DNA of 64,000 bases from Xiphophorus maculatus (GCF_002775205.1 NC_036453.1:31163213-31227212); one strand, 5' to 3'. Shown: positions 1-11,333, counted from the first letter of the stretch. Made by a program: numbers and translations. The notes: generated from the letters alone by a model not told the origin.

Positions 1-980
1 GGTTTGACCCTGAGCTCAATTTCAAGCCTCATTTAAAGGAGATCACTAAAATTGCCCTTTATCATCTTCAGAATATTGCAAAAATCAGACAAATTTTATC
101 CTTTGGAAACGCACAGATTCTTAGTGTCCTCACACATTGATTATTGCAGTGGTTCCCAAAGTGTGGGGTGCGCCCCCTAGGAGGAGCGCAGTGCCATTGC
201 AGGGGGGGGCATGGGAAGCTGTATGGATGAATGAAAAAAAAAACACAGTTACACAAAAGTGTTTCACTGTAAAGATGGTTTGTAGTTTTTGTTGCAACCT
301 GAAGTGTGAAATAAACTTCAGTGGAGTTTGAAAACAAAATATGTGTATAGGTTTATGTCTGGTTGAACGATGTGTGTGCCCAGTTGGTTTTATTTTCTTT
401 TTGGAGGGGGATTTTATTGTAATCAATTGAGGGGGGCAGAAAATCTTTGGGAATCTGTGGATTATTGCAATGACTGTTTCCCTGGTTACCAAAAAAAAGT
501 TTAGAGTCGGTTCTGAATGCAGCTGCTCATGTTCTGACTAAAACCGGGAAATATGCAAAAACAAGCTGTCGTCCCTTCATTGGCTGCCTGTCAGGCTCAA
601 TCAGACTTTAAGATCTTGTTGCTCATCTACAAGGCTTTAAACGGACTGGCGTTCTCTCCCGTCTCTGACCTTTTCCACTTATAGGTTTCCACTTTTCCTC
701 CTTGTAATCTCACATCTCAAGGCACTTTTTAAAAATCCCTAAAGCAAACCAACCTACCTCAGGACTTCAGGCAGGCGAGCTCTGTGGATGTTTTTAAAGC
801 TATATTAAAGACCCGCTTGTTTACTTAGTTGTATTAATTTTAAACTCTATTTCTGTTTTACTGTCTTCTAGTATTATATGCTTTTAATCTGTTTTATTTT
901 TGTCTTGATTCATTGTAACTGATCAGCGTTTTGTGTCAAAACACTTTAGAAGTAAAATAATTTTTTATTATTATTATTAG
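1..980 (+). mobile_element. L2-like LINE, 3' end, interrupted by a MITE
   Basis: Broken frames read as the end of a LINE reverse transcriptase: a stretch like K-I-A-F-Y-H-L-Q-N-I-A-K-I-R and D-Y-C-N before the insertion, and S-L-H-W-L-P-V after it. These are typical of the C-terminal part of L2-like (jockey superfamily) elements. A non-coding tail follows and ends in an ATT trinucleotide run at about 965-980. The copy is cut at the window edge and has several frame breaks, so it is dead. Family assignment is from remembered protein motifs. Confidence 0.75.
147..459. mobile_element. hAT-type MITE with intact target duplication
   Basis: A 313-bp element with inverted ends: CAGTGGTTCCCAAAG on the left, CTTTGGGAATCTGTG on the right. 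It is flanked on both sides by the 8-bp direct repeat GATTATTG (139-146 and 460-467). The 8-bp duplication and CAG-type termini fit hAT transposons. It has no transposase, so it is non-autonomous. It sits inside the LINE and is therefore younger than it. Confidence 0.88.
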
Positions 981-1029
981 CATTAAAATAAATACAGAGT
1001 AAAAAGTCATGTTTTCCACCAAAGTAATA

Positions 1030-1760
1030 CTTGATTTCTGTAAAAACTCCACATACGGTTCTGTCAACAAGTATTTCCCCTTTACTAATAATTACTGTTT
1101 TTCCTTTTTTTTGTTGCACGTAAATATTTCAGGTAATCAGACAATGAATTCTGGCCCACCAAGCAGGATTCTTTAAAAACATCCACATTGGAAGCTTTTA
1201 GCATGAGTGGCTTGTTCTCATCGGGTCATGAAACAGTTTTGCCTTCAGCTTTGACTACAGACTTTGACTAGACCACTCCAAGGTCATTTTTGTGCCATTC
1301 AGAGGAAGATTTGCTGTGCTACATAATGTAAATGTGCTTTGAGCGTAAAGTCACCATCTGATTGGTGGATATTCTCCTTCAGTTCATTTTCTGAACTGCT
1401 GTGTGAGATTTCCACCAAAAATAATGGGGCATTATTTGCCCCTCAACCTCAATCTCTCTCTGGATGCGTTCTGAATCTTTTGTGATCTCCTGAATAAGTT
1501 ACCTCGGCACTCTTGAAGTCATTTTGACAGCTGATCCTCTCTTAGGAAAATTCACCACTGTTCTTGGTTTTCTTTGTTGATAATAGGTCGGTATCGCTAC
1601 CTTTTCTCTCTGCAACATCTTTGTTATCTATTTCTTTTGAATGGGGACACAATGTGTTCCTTTTGTAGATATTTTAGCCTACTTCATGCTGCCAAGCAGG
1701 TTCCATTTAAATTATTTTTTTCTTGACATCTCTGGCAAAAATTAGAAACTGAAAAATGAA
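1030..1760. repeat. old dispersed repeat, class uncertain
   Basis: This spacer resembles a repeat I recall from many fish genomes (for example GACTAGACCACTCCAAGGTC near 1268). I see no clear ends or open frame. It is probably a decayed Tc1/mariner-related or other DNA transposon. Family is an inference. Confidence 0.4.
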
Positions 1761-3000
1761 GCTTAAAAATAAAAAAATGGGGAATTACTTTTCACATAGA
1801 GGCAGGATTAGTTGGATAGCTTTTTCACTTAATAAAATAAATCATCTTTTAGGAATTGCTTTTTACACAGTTTATCTTTGTCTACTAATGAAAAATGTAT
1901 TTAAATCGAAAGAAATATCATAAATAGGGCTTTAATATGTAAAGAAAACTGATACAGACATAAGAATAATAAAGAACTTTAACCAAAATTCAACAAAATG
2001 TTGCATTTTGTCATCACAACATAACCTGAAACTACATGTTCCAATGAAACCAGTTTCAAAACACATGAAATCATCGTTTCATGTGTGCTTCATTCCTTTG
2101 GGTCAATTAAATCATTGTGCTTAGTAACGTTTCACTTCCTGCTCACCAGCTCCACCCTTTTCTCCAAAAATGGTCAACAGGAACATTTCAGCAGAACAAC
2201 AAGATGGCAGCTAAATGTCACACCCAAGTCTTCAAAACAGCAAGTCACCAACTATTGGATGATGTCATCCAGTAGTTGGTGACATCTCTGCTTCTGATTC
2301 GTGGTAAACATGATTACAATCTGTTCCAGTAAGCTTTTCTGACATGGTTTCTGACACTTTATGTAAAATAGTAATATGAAACAGCTGTGTCAATTTAATT
2401 AATATTGTGTAATTAATATTGAGGAGGATAAAATTTCCTGACCGTACTCCAAACCAGAGACTGGAACAACCGCTTCTCTGCTATAATTGAGTTTGAATGT
2501 TTACGTATCTTCTCCAATTTTACTGTTAGGAGAAGAATCACTGAATCCAAAAAGATCTGCAAATTGTTCAACCTCAAAGCTGCCATTCCCTCTTTCCCAG
2601 GATATTTCAGAAACCACAGAGTTGGACATTTTCAATAGATCATGGTGTCCAAACTGTGGCCCGGGGTCTATTTGAGGCCCTCATAGTCATTTTGTGAGGC
2701 CCTTCACCACAATTCAAGAATGGTGCCAAATCACGCCGTCTCTCTAAATTGATCTGAGGTGTGTTCGTGTTCCCATGTTTATCTTTGGCGTTTTAGTTAC
2801 GCCAACAATTCAGGAATCAGAATCTGCTTAAAACATCACAAAAATTTGAGATCTACCAGGATTACAGAGTTACAGGAACTTTACCTGTGTCTAATATTAA
2901 ACTGTGTATTATTTTATATTGTCAAAATTAGTTCAAAAATTATAGTCTGTGTATTTAAAAGCAAGAACTAAATGCAGGACGTGTTGAAAATAGACAAGTA
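1760..3000. other. AT-rich spacer, no gene seen
   Basis: No coding signal. It holds a 40-base palindrome at 2244-2283 and a short decayed repeat at about 2640-2720 with GTGTCCAAACTGTGGCCCGG, which resembles the end of hAT-type elements. Confidence 0.5.
2244..2283. repeat. 40-base palindrome without loop
   Basis: Arms of 20 bases meet at about 2263/2264: GTCACCAACTATTGGATGAT against GTCATCCAGTAGTTGGTGAC. Apart from two G-T type pairs the arms are complementary end to end. Confidence 0.85.
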
Positions 3001-3468
3001 CCAAAAATTTATTCATAACATACAAAACATAATGCTACATTCATTTGTAAAGCAAAGCAAAAGTTTCTGTAATTCCAAAAATGATAAACTAAAAGGTATA
3101 ACTGTCACAATACGACTTCACAGTTAAAGGAAGACAGCTGCTTAAACCAATGTAACTCCAGTAAACGCATAGAAAAAAGAACAAATATCAGAAATAATTT
3201 CAGCATTCAGACAACTCTGATTCTCAAATTCTTCAAAATAAAATTTAGATATGTGGAGAGCTTATAATATTTCATTACATTTTTTCCCTTCACGTCCTGA
3301 AGTTGTGCAGTTACTTGAAGCATCATTTTTTAAACCATTGTCGTTTTAGTGCAATTATGATTTGAAATAAATGACAAAAATGGGACTTCAATTAGAGACT
3401 CTATTTTACACGTAAACCTTCAGCATGTTTACGATGGACGGCACAGTGCAGATCATTCTTCTTCTTCT

Positions 3469-4026
3469 TCAGCATCTGTAGCTTCCTGTCAGGATCCCTC
3501 CTCCGATGACGAGCAGCGCTCCAGACGCCCAGCCGATGTAGATGGAGGCTCCCAACTCCCCTCTCCTCTCGTCCGTCGCCACTGGGTTGTTAAATCCCGT
3601 GATGATGATGTAAGCCGACCAGCAGACGGGAATGATGCACAGCACGCCTGCGATGATAAACACCACTCCTCCACCAATGCCAATGTTGGATTTCATCAAC
3701 CTGTCGTAGCGGCAGAAGTTGGTGCACCGAACCCCAACGATGCTGAGCCCGATGGCCACAACGCTGACGCCAACGGAGGCGCAGACGAGAGCCCGAGAAC
3801 CCTGCAGGTCCTGAGACAAGGCGAGAACGGAGTCATAGGCCTTGCACTGCAATTGACCTGTGCTCTGGATCACGCAGTTCATCCACAGACCTTCCCAAAA
3901 CACCTGAGCGGTGACGATGTTGGTTCCAACGAATGCCGTCACCTTCCACATGGGCAGAGCGCAGATGAGAATCGTTCCCATGAAGCCGATGATTGCCAAG
4001 CAAAAACCAACCAGCTGAGTCCCCAT
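3469..4026 (-). CDS. claudin-like protein lacking the C-terminal tail
   Basis: Single-exon claudin of 185 residues, a four-pass tight-junction membrane protein. It starts MGTQLVGF. The first extracellular loop carries W44, the G46-L47-W48 block, C51 and C61 of the claudin W-GLW-C-C signature, followed by the conserved Arg at 78. Four hydrophobic segments lie at about 8-28, 79-99, 115-135 and 158-180. The ATG at 4024-4026 is the first in frame. The odd part is the end: after the fourth segment the protein stops at G-S-Y-R-C, so it has almost no cytoplasmic tail and no PDZ-binding -YV, unlike its roughly 210-residue neighbours. The frame is otherwise open, so it is probably functional. It is divergent and cannot be tied to one numbered claudin. 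A poly(A) signal for it may be the TTTATT at 3008-3013. Confidence 0.95.
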   Translation of the reverse strand: MGTQLVGFCLAIIGFMGTILICALPMWKVTAFVGTNIVTAQVFWEGLWMNCVIQSTGQLQCKAYDSVLALSQDLQGSRALVCASVGVSVVAIGLSIVGVRCTNFCRYDRLMKSNIGIGGGVVFIIAGVLCIIPVCWSAYIIITGFNNPVATDERRGELGASIYIGWASGALLVIGGGILTGSYRC

Positions 4027-4436
4027 TGTGTTGAGGCGAATGTTTCCCACAAAGCAAACTAAAAAAGTGGAAAAACTCAACCTTGTGTTGACCTAAAAAT
4101 GTTTTTTTCAGCAGGTTTTAACATGGTTGTAAACGCGGTCGGTTGTGTGTTTCTGTCTGTTCTTTGCAGCGTAGCAGGAATGAAAACCGCAGCTGGGAGG
4201 GACTGGATGTTTCAGGTAACAAGAACAGGTTTCCTGCTTGTCTTCATTCCTGCTCGACCTGAATAGTCCAGGGAAGAAAGCTCTTTACAAAAGTAGTACA
4301 TGTGAAAAACCTGCTTAGAGATCCCAAACATCAAAGGTTGCAAACTCTAAATGCTCTGGGACACAACCATCACATTAACCATCATTCATCAAAAAGGAAA
4401 AGAAAATGTAATGTATATAGATAGTATAAAAATTCT

Positions 4437-4720
4437 CTTTTTTTTTTTTTTTTTTTTTTACACGTTGCTCTTCTTAAATGGTTCTGATTAAAGGTTGGGC
4501 TGAAAGTTCTGGCAGCCTGCAATTTGGGAGCGAAGATTTGGTGACCAAAGTGCGGCCCATGGGCCATTAACGGTCCTGTGAAGGATTTTGTGCGGCCCAC
4601 CACCAACCTTGCTTCTAGTATGGAGTAAATCTTGAACGCAACTTTTTCATCTTGTATGGAATTACTTTCTACAGATAAATAACATCCGTTTAAAAAAATG
4701 ACATACAAAATATAGATTTC
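4437..4720. repeat. poly-T run and decayed repeat end
   Basis: A run of 22 T (4438-4459) is followed by GTGCGGCCCATGGGCC and GTGCGGCCCACCACCAACC (about 4550-4610). These look like a worn end of the hAT-type repeat family that carries 'tgcggccc' motifs in fish. No coding signal. Confidence 0.45.
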
Positions 4721-5760
4721 CAATCATTAACGTTTCTGCATTTATCTTCGCTTGGGAGAAACTAGAACCACAAATATCAACCTACATTTACTTAACTCCC
4801 AAATAAGAAAACAATAAATGCAGAAAAGTTAGAAACTGCAGTTGCACAAAACCTTTTAATGTTTTCATCTACAATGATTCATAAATCCACTTTCTACAAA
4901 ATTCTCTGCCAGTCAAAACTTTGGGTGTCTTAGGATTGTGTACACACAATTTTATCTTTTGGGTGAAAAACTGAGGTTGGCAATAGGCAGAACAATCTCT
5001 TTCGGGTCAGAACAGTTTTTATTTTTCAAGGAATTCCAGAGCAGAGTTCCAGGAAAGACCTTCCCACTGCAGAGTTATAATAATAGCCACTTCAAACCTC
5101 CAGCCAATCACAACAGTTTTCTGATGGCACACAAAAAGAAAGTTCTGCTCAACAAATGGAAATGACTCTTAAAATGCTGCAATAACAGGATTATGTTTTT
5201 TCTCCTTTGCTGCCCAGAGAGGACAGATGCCTCTGTTCTTGTGAAGTACATTCCAGACCAGACCCAGTGAGAGTTAAAGGGTTCTGAAGAAATGCAGCAG
5301 ATTGAACCCTGAACTAAAGCGTAGGACTAAACTGTCCTGGCTGAATGTTCAATATTTTAGAGCTTTAAATTACAGTTCTGAATATTTTAGCTACTCTAAA
5401 AGTAACACAAAGTACCCACTTTACTTTTGTTTCTCAATTTACCTGTTATAGCATCCAGTCTGGATTTAACCAAAACTGCTGTTTCAGTAATATTTTGGTT
5501 TCTGTTACAGTGGATTCACCACAACAGGAGCTACACAGGTTGAGCTTCAAGTAATGCTCATTAGCTTGATGCTAATGAATGTTCAAGCAGTGCTAGCAGT
5601 ATGCATCAAGGTTAAACTCAGCTGTTGGCCAGCTTACTTACAGTTTATGTAATTAGTCAATTTTAACAGACATACGCTCCCATTGTAGACTGCTGCAAGC
5701 TTCTGCTTTCAGATTTAAAGGTTGTGACAAACCCAACAAGATCTAGACAAAAATTTGAGA
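4720..5760. other. spacer, nothing recognised
   Basis: AT-rich sequence between two minus-strand claudins. I see no gene, clear repeat ends or promoter elements. It should include the promoter of the 3469-4026 claudin near its left side and the 3' flank of the next claudin on its right. Confidence 0.5.
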
Positions 5761-5769
5761 TGAAGAGGT

Positions 5770-5775
5770 TTTATT
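5770..5775 (-). terminator. poly(A) signal for the 5865-6497 claudin
   Basis: TTTATT on the plus strand reads AATAAA on the minus strand, about 90 bases after the stop codon. This implies a very short 3' UTR. Position and motif are seen; use is inferred. Confidence 0.6.
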
Positions 5776-5864
5776 AAAAATCAGCAAGTTTAAGATTAAA
5801 ACCCTGGATTGGACTTCAGTCCAGGTTCCTCAAGTCCAGATTTTCAGGAAACAGTCTGAGCAGT

Positions 5865-6497
5865 TTAAACATAGGCCCCTGTGCTGGCAGCCAAGCGTGG
5901 GGCAGAATATTTAACAGAGTAGCGGCTATCCTTCTGCTGCTGGCACCGACAGCAGAGGAGAGCCCCGCCGATGATCAGGAGGCTTGCTGAACCCCAGCCG
6001 ATGAACAGCGCCGCACCAAGCTCACTCTTCTGGGCATCATGCACGTTGGGGTTGTAGAAGGTCTTGATTATCTCGTTGGCAGACCAGGACACCGGGATCA
6101 GACACAGGATACCTCCAACAATAAAGAATACACCTGCAATGATGGCTACCTGGCTCTTAGCAAGGTCATCTTCAACACAGTTGGTGTACTTTCCCCCTGC
6201 GATGGCTAGAAGGAGTCCCAGGAAAGCGAAGATGATTGAGATCACAACCAGAGCGCGAGCAGCTTGAAGTTCTTGAGGCAGAGCCAGCATGGAGGCGTGA
6301 AACTTGCACTGCAGCTGCCCGGTGCTCTGCTTCACACAGTTCATCCACAGGCCCTCCCAGAAGATCTGCGCCGTCATGATGCTGTTCCCAACAAAGGCAG
6401 ATACCTTCCACATTGGCAGGGCACAAACGATGATGTCACCAGCAAAGCCAATGCTTGCAAGGAAGATGCCAAAAATCTGGAAGCCTGCAGACGCCAT
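5865..6497 (-). CDS. claudin-4/ZF-A89-like claudin
   Basis: Single-exon claudin of 210 residues starting MASAGFQIFG. It has W30, G49-L50-W51, C54 and C64 of the first-loop signature, R81, four membrane segments and a C-terminal Y-V that should bind PDZ domains of ZO-type scaffolds. It makes tight-junction strands between epithelial cells. Two family-conserved spots differ. After C64 it reads K-F-H-A-S where neighbours have K-V-Y-D-S. After the second membrane segment it reads G-G-K-Y-T-N-C, so the first Cys of the usual C-T-N-C pair is Tyr (residue 104). That pair is a known palmitoylation region in claudins. The ATG at 6495-6497 is chosen because it gives the normal short claudin N terminus; frame extends upstream without another ATG. 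Confidence 0.96.
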   Translation of the reverse strand: MASAGFQIFGIFLASIGFAGDIIVCALPMWKVSAFVGNSIMTAQIFWEGLWMNCVKQSTGQLQCKFHASMLALPQELQAARALVVISIIFAFLGLLLAIAGGKYTNCVEDDLAKSQVAIIAGVFFIVGGILCLIPVSWSANEIIKTFYNPNVHDAQKSELGAALFIGWGSASLLIIGGALLCCRCQQQKDSRYSVKYSAPRLAASTGAYV

Positions 6498-6732
6498 CTT
6501 TGCTTCTGTTGCACAAAAGGTTGAAAGTCTCTTCAGCAGCAATGGATAATACAACCAATCCTCACCTGCAGCTTTAAGTATCCAAGAGGAAGCATGAGAG
6601 GCGAGTCTGACTGGCTGCCAAGAACTGATCAGCCTGACAACACCTGGGAATCAATCAAGCTGAGTGGCTCCACCTGAGTTCAATGGATGTTGGAGGCTAC
6701 TTGCTTTTACTCGCGTCTGCTTTCATTTACAG

Positions 6733-6957
6733 CAGGGGTGTCAAAATCCAGTCCTCGAGGGCCGCTGTCCTGCAACTTTTAGATGTGCCTCTGCTGCACC
6801 ACACCTGAATGGAATAATTAGGTCATTAGCAAGGCTGGGAGAACTGATCTACACAAGGAGGAGGCAATTAAGTCATTTCATTCCAGTGTTTTGTACCTGT
6901 GGCACATCTAAAAACTGCAGGACACCGGCCCTTGAGGACTGGAGTTTGACACCCCTG
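6733..6957. mobile_element. hAT-type MITE with perfect 8-bp target duplication
   Basis: A 225-bp element with CAGGGGTGTCAAA at the left and TTTGACACCCCTG at the right, and longer imperfect inverted arms of about 50 bp. It is flanked by the exact direct repeat ATTTACAG (6725-6732 and 6958-6965). The ends and the 8-bp duplication are typical of hAT elements in fish. It is non-autonomous. The intact duplication suggests a fairly recent insertion, upstream of the 5865-6497 claudin. Confidence 0.93.
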
Positions 6958-6965
6958 ATTTACAG

Positions 6966-8220
6966 GTAAAAGGGGATTAAAATGAGATCAGGATTTATTG
7001 TTGCATTTAATGATTGTTAATCTGTGTTTAAAAATATTTCTGTTCAAGATACACATGGAACAGAAATGGAAAAGTGCTTATTTATATGTATTTAAAATAC
7101 CTTAATATGGTTCTATTAAACCTCATATATGTCAAATAGATAAATAGCAGCAGACTTCACAAACAAAAGTAGGCATTTATTTTATTTTTATTTTTTTAGT
7201 TTTAGTCCATTTAAAGTGGGGAGAATTATTCTTACTCATAAAATACAAGCTAAATTTGAATTGGAGTTGTGTAGTTTCATATAACCTGAACTAAAATCAA
7301 GCAAACAAATGGAATATAATGGACTTATGCCAAATCAATAACGTGGAATATCATCAAAATATTGTTTCAGTAATTCAGTTTAAAAGATCAGTTTTGATAG
7401 ATTTGATTGGATGATTATGGCTTGCTAATGTTTTAGTCCTGTTCTGATTCATCTGTGTTTGGTGACACTTGAAGCTCAAATACTGTCAGTTAGTTTATAG
7501 TGGAAATAATTTGCATCAAAAAGCTGGTGTTAAGTTCACAGTTATCAAATTGTAGGACTAACTTTAAAACCTTTTGGTTTGAAATTTGATCAGTGACATA
7601 CAGTATGTGTCACAAACAGTCTTTGTTGAATTGTATTTGCAGAAACATGACTGAGTGAGTGCTCTTTGCAGCAAACTATCTTTGACATATATTTATCTTG
7701 GAGCCTTCAAGAATTTGGGTAATTAGGAGAAATTAAACAGCTCGAGATGAACACTGTGCATGTACTTTATACTCTTTGTACTTTGGAAAACGTTTGTCCT
7801 TTTACAAAAATCAATTAATAGAAATGCAAGTTTATGTGGAAACTTTGTGTTGCGAGGACAGCACACTCCCCTAAAATCTTAAAAATACTGGGCTTCACAA
7901 TCCCCTCGAGAATGAAGGCATCTCTTTTCAACCAGACTTTTTTTCCTTCCACTAAACTTTCCATCAATATGTAAAGTACAGCATTTTACTGAGGCCATGA
8001 CATTCATATTAAAAGTATTTTTCTATTTGTTTTTTTAAATATTTAAATGCTCCAAGCAACTAAATGGAGTCCATTAATTTAGTTAGAACATAATTGTAAA
8101 CATGTTAAGATTTTATCAGTAACATTTTTTTAACGTAACAGAAAACATAACCTCCATTTTAGACATTTTCTTTAAGAATTTGCTGTTGTATTTTTTAAAA
8201 TAGCTCATAGGTAAAAATCT
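6966..8220. other. spacer between divergent claudins
   Basis: Together with 6498-6732 this is the gap between a minus-strand claudin (5865-6497) and a plus-strand claudin (8479-9111). The two genes are head to head, so both promoters should lie in about 6.5-8.5 kb. I see no strong TATA box, and no further gene or clear repeat. Confidence 0.5.
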
Positions 8221-8478
8221 GATTTTTTGAAATGGTCTTTTTATGTTTGTCCTTCATACACAGGCTGTGTCTTCTTTTTGTTCTCCAATCTGTTTTCTGG
8301 GGGTACTGAAGGGCCTCTTTATGTGAGGGGACCGCCTCTTGGCTCAAAGCATGATAGATGTTTATATGTGAGCACTGGTGCGAGAGCCCACCCCGGCAGA
8401 CTTGCATAAAACTTCTTGGCAGCAGACGAAGTTTCAGTTGGTGGCCAGGCACAGAGGAAAGACCTGACAGAAACGGCG

Positions 8479-9111
8479 ATGGCGTCTTTAGGGTTGCAGA
8501 TTCTTGGGGTTGCTCTGGCCATTATCGGATGGTTGGGGAACATCCTGATCTGCGCGCTGCCGCTATGGAGAGTCACTGCCTTCATTGGCAACAACATTGT
8601 GGTGGCTCAGAGCATCTGGGAAGGCCTGTGGATGAGCTGCGTGGTGCAGAGCACAGGCCAGATGCAGTGCAAAGTCTACGACTCCCTTCTGGCTCTGCCT
8701 CCAGACCTCCAGGCGGCTCGGGCCATGATCGTCATCTCCATCCTCTTCTCTTTCTTCGGCCTGCTACTGTCTGTGGTTGGTGGGAAATGCACCACCTGCA
8801 TCGAGGATGAAACAGCCAAAGCTAGAGTGTGCATCTCTGCTGGGGTTTTCTTCCTCCTGAGCGGAGCGCTGTGCCTTGTGACCGTCTCTCTGCCGGCCAA
8901 CACCATCATCAAGGACTTTTACAACCCAATGATTCCTGATGCTCAGAGGAGGGAGCTGGGTGCCTGCCTGTATATGGGCTGGGGGGCAGCGGGACTCTTA
9001 GTGATCGGCGGGGCACTGCTGTGCTGTCAGTGTCCGTCAGGAAGAGAGCACTACAACGGAGTAAAGTACACTGCGCCGAAATCCACAACGCCAGGGAAGG
9101 AGTTTGTCTGA
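8479..9111 (+). CDS. claudin-4-like claudin with altered second loop
   Basis: Single-exon claudin of 210 residues starting [10 protein letters not shown]. It shows W30, G49-L50-W51, C54, C64, R81, the C-T-T-C pair after the second membrane segment and a tail ending K-E-F-V, which can still act as a PDZ ligand. The start is the first ATG in frame. Residues 136-140 read V-S-L-P-A where every other claudin here has V-[SC]-W-[ST]-A. The conserved Trp at the membrane edge of the second extracellular loop is thus Leu138, followed by Pro. A poly(A) signal AATAAA lies at 9353-9358. Role: tight-junction strand protein, with changed loop geometry likely. Confidence 0.96.
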   Translation: MASLGLQILGVALAIIGWLGNILICALPLWRVTAFIGNNIVVAQSIWEGLWMSCVVQSTGQMQCKVYDSLLALPPDLQAARAMIVISILFSFFGLLLSVVGGKCTTCIEDETAKARVCISAGVFFLLSGALCLVTVSLPANTIIKDFYNPMIPDAQRRELGACLYMGWGAAGLLVIGGALLCCQCPSGREHYNGVKYTAPKSTTPGKEFV

Positions 9112-9352
9112 GCTGCTGAGCAACAGAGTCAAATTCACCAAAAGACAGAACAAACTGGCCTCTTTCTCAGAGAGGATTCTGACTAATATTGACTAAAACA
9201 AACTGATTTTCTGCTTGAGAAAGATTGATAGATTAATTCATTAAACTTTAGTATTCTGCAGTTATTTCCTTACTTATTGATTGTGATGATCAGTACAATT
9301 GTCTTTGTTTTTTACTATCTGAGATGCATTTTTCAGTGTTATATTTTATTAA

Positions 9353-9358
9353 AATAAA
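9353..9358 (+). terminator. poly(A) signal for the 8479-9111 claudin
   Basis: AATAAA about 240 bases after the stop codon, followed by a GT-rich stretch (TGTAGCATGTGCTC). Motif seen, use inferred. Confidence 0.65.
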
Positions 9359-9359
9359 T

Positions 9360-11190
9360 TAATTTTATGTCAAAAATGTAGCATGTGCTCTTTTTACTCA
9401 CAAGTGAAATAGGTTTTTGTCTGCCACAAAATTCAAATTAGGGAAAATGTTCTAGATCTAGAATCTAGATCTGTTATTTAAAATGTTAGAGAAGAGGTTT
9501 TGAAAGTGAGGTTCGTGGGCCAGGTGAAGCTGTTCAGGAATTGTACATATTTCTCCAGCAGCACAAGTGGCTGATGAAAACACTTTATAAACTATTTCTG
9601 GTGAGATTTTGTCTGAAAATGTTAATAAAAAAATCAAGACCAAATGTGTACCAAGAAAACCGTTGAGTAAAATAAGTTACCTACATTCGTGATCTTTGTA
9701 AATATTAGGTATTTGGGTTTTACTTGCTTATATTCTGCTTTCTTCAGAAGAACCTTTTTGGTTTTAACAGCATCTGTTTTTATTTTAATTCTTTACGTTG
9801 TGACTCTCATATTGGGTTTGTGAATAAAAGCAATGTCTGATTGCAAACAGAAACTTTTAAGTCCTTTGTCTTTTATCAGGTAGTTAATCAGCTACACTTA
9901 GCAACAGGTGGGGGAGGGGCAGTCTCTATGCTCTAAACAGCCAGAGGAAGCTCCTTCAGTCACTTGGCACACTTCTTAGAAACACTGTCCCAGAAAATAT
10001 TGTGGTTTTGAATCTGTAACCTTTTAAATTCTTGGTAAAGCTGACACCACACACGCCCATTTTAACAGATGTCAAAGTGACACTTACAGAAATAAAAAAA
10101 AAACACTTTTGTGGAAATGTTATTTTTGCCAAGCTGCTTTTTTAATGAAGGTAAAATACAAAAAAATTATGAAACACAAGGACACGTTTTATCATTACAA
10201 CTATACATGTGCATTTTCTAACAAAACCGTAAGTAGCAGTCAAAGTTGAGGGTTTATATTCATTTACTTTTCTTTTTTTGTGTTTAAAGGTTTGACTCTG
10301 AAGCACTGAAGATGATTTTTAAAAGGTCTGTCCTCCTTAGAAGACTTGAAAAACGTCTTTTCACCCAGGGAAGTGAAAATATCCATTCTTTGAACAACTA
10401 AAATGGTTTCTCAGCAACGTGGATCCAAGCATAAGCAGCCCTCTGTCGTCTCTGCCGGTGACATCCATTTTACTCAAGACAGAAAAGCTAAATCACTGTC
10501 TGAACACAACAGCTTTCCATTACAGCATGGCAAACATCTCATCCAGTTACAGTAAATTCCCAGGAGGTTCCCCTGCTGGATTCCTCCGCTTTTTATCACA
10601 AGGAGAACAATTTCAGTTTTATTTACAGGGCAGATGAAGGATAACAAATATCTGTTGCTACATTCATTTGGAAGATATAGGAAAACCTTACAGTTATCTT
10701 TATATTATGCAGCTCATTTCATAAGCTTTGTAAAATATCATAATTGTCTAGAAAAAGTAAAGTTACAGCAATAGTACATATTAGAAATGCACCAATCACA
10801 GTTTTCTGGGCCAATATTCATGGTTTTCAACATCTTTATTTTTACCTACTACAGACATATTAAAGAAATCCAATGTGCATCAAATTAATTGAAAGTAGTG
10901 ATTTCTAAATTCAAAGGAAAACAAAGAAATTTCTGTTTTGTTTTGTTTTGGGGTTTTTTGTTCTTAGACCCAAATGGAGCATCTTAGTACCAGCTGATTG
11001 TTGATGCATTTTTAGGTCAATAAAGGAAGTTGCTCTTTTTTGTTGCTCTTGTGTTTTATGAATTGGAAAAAAAGAGTCAGATTTTGACCAATCGGGGAAA
11101 ATTAGCTGATTTCTATTTAAAGCCTACTGGTTGGAGAAACTATCACATTGCTCAGTTGACAATTATTTGCTAATTTATTATAAGAAAACT
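9360..11190. other. spacer, nothing recognised
   Basis: AT-rich sequence between convergent claudin genes. I see no gene. Short inverted AGATCTAGAATCTAGATCT at about 9454-9472 is the only structure noted. Confidence 0.5.
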
Positions 11191-11197
11191 TTAAAAG

Positions 11198-11203
11198 TTT
11201 ATT
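11198..11203 (-). terminator. possible poly(A) signal for the 11334-11969 claudin
   Basis: TTTATT on the plus strand, AATAAA on the minus strand, about 130 bases beyond the stop. Motif is seen; the region is AT-rich so chance occurrence is possible. Confidence 0.45.
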
Positions 11204-11333
11204 CACTCTAAAAGTCTTGCTAAGACCTTTTAAAAACCTCAAGATGTATTAAAAGGTCTACACAACTACAAGTAAGGAACTAAATTAAATGTATTTTTAG
11301 CTTTGTAATTAAAGATCTCTGCAGACCGGGAAC

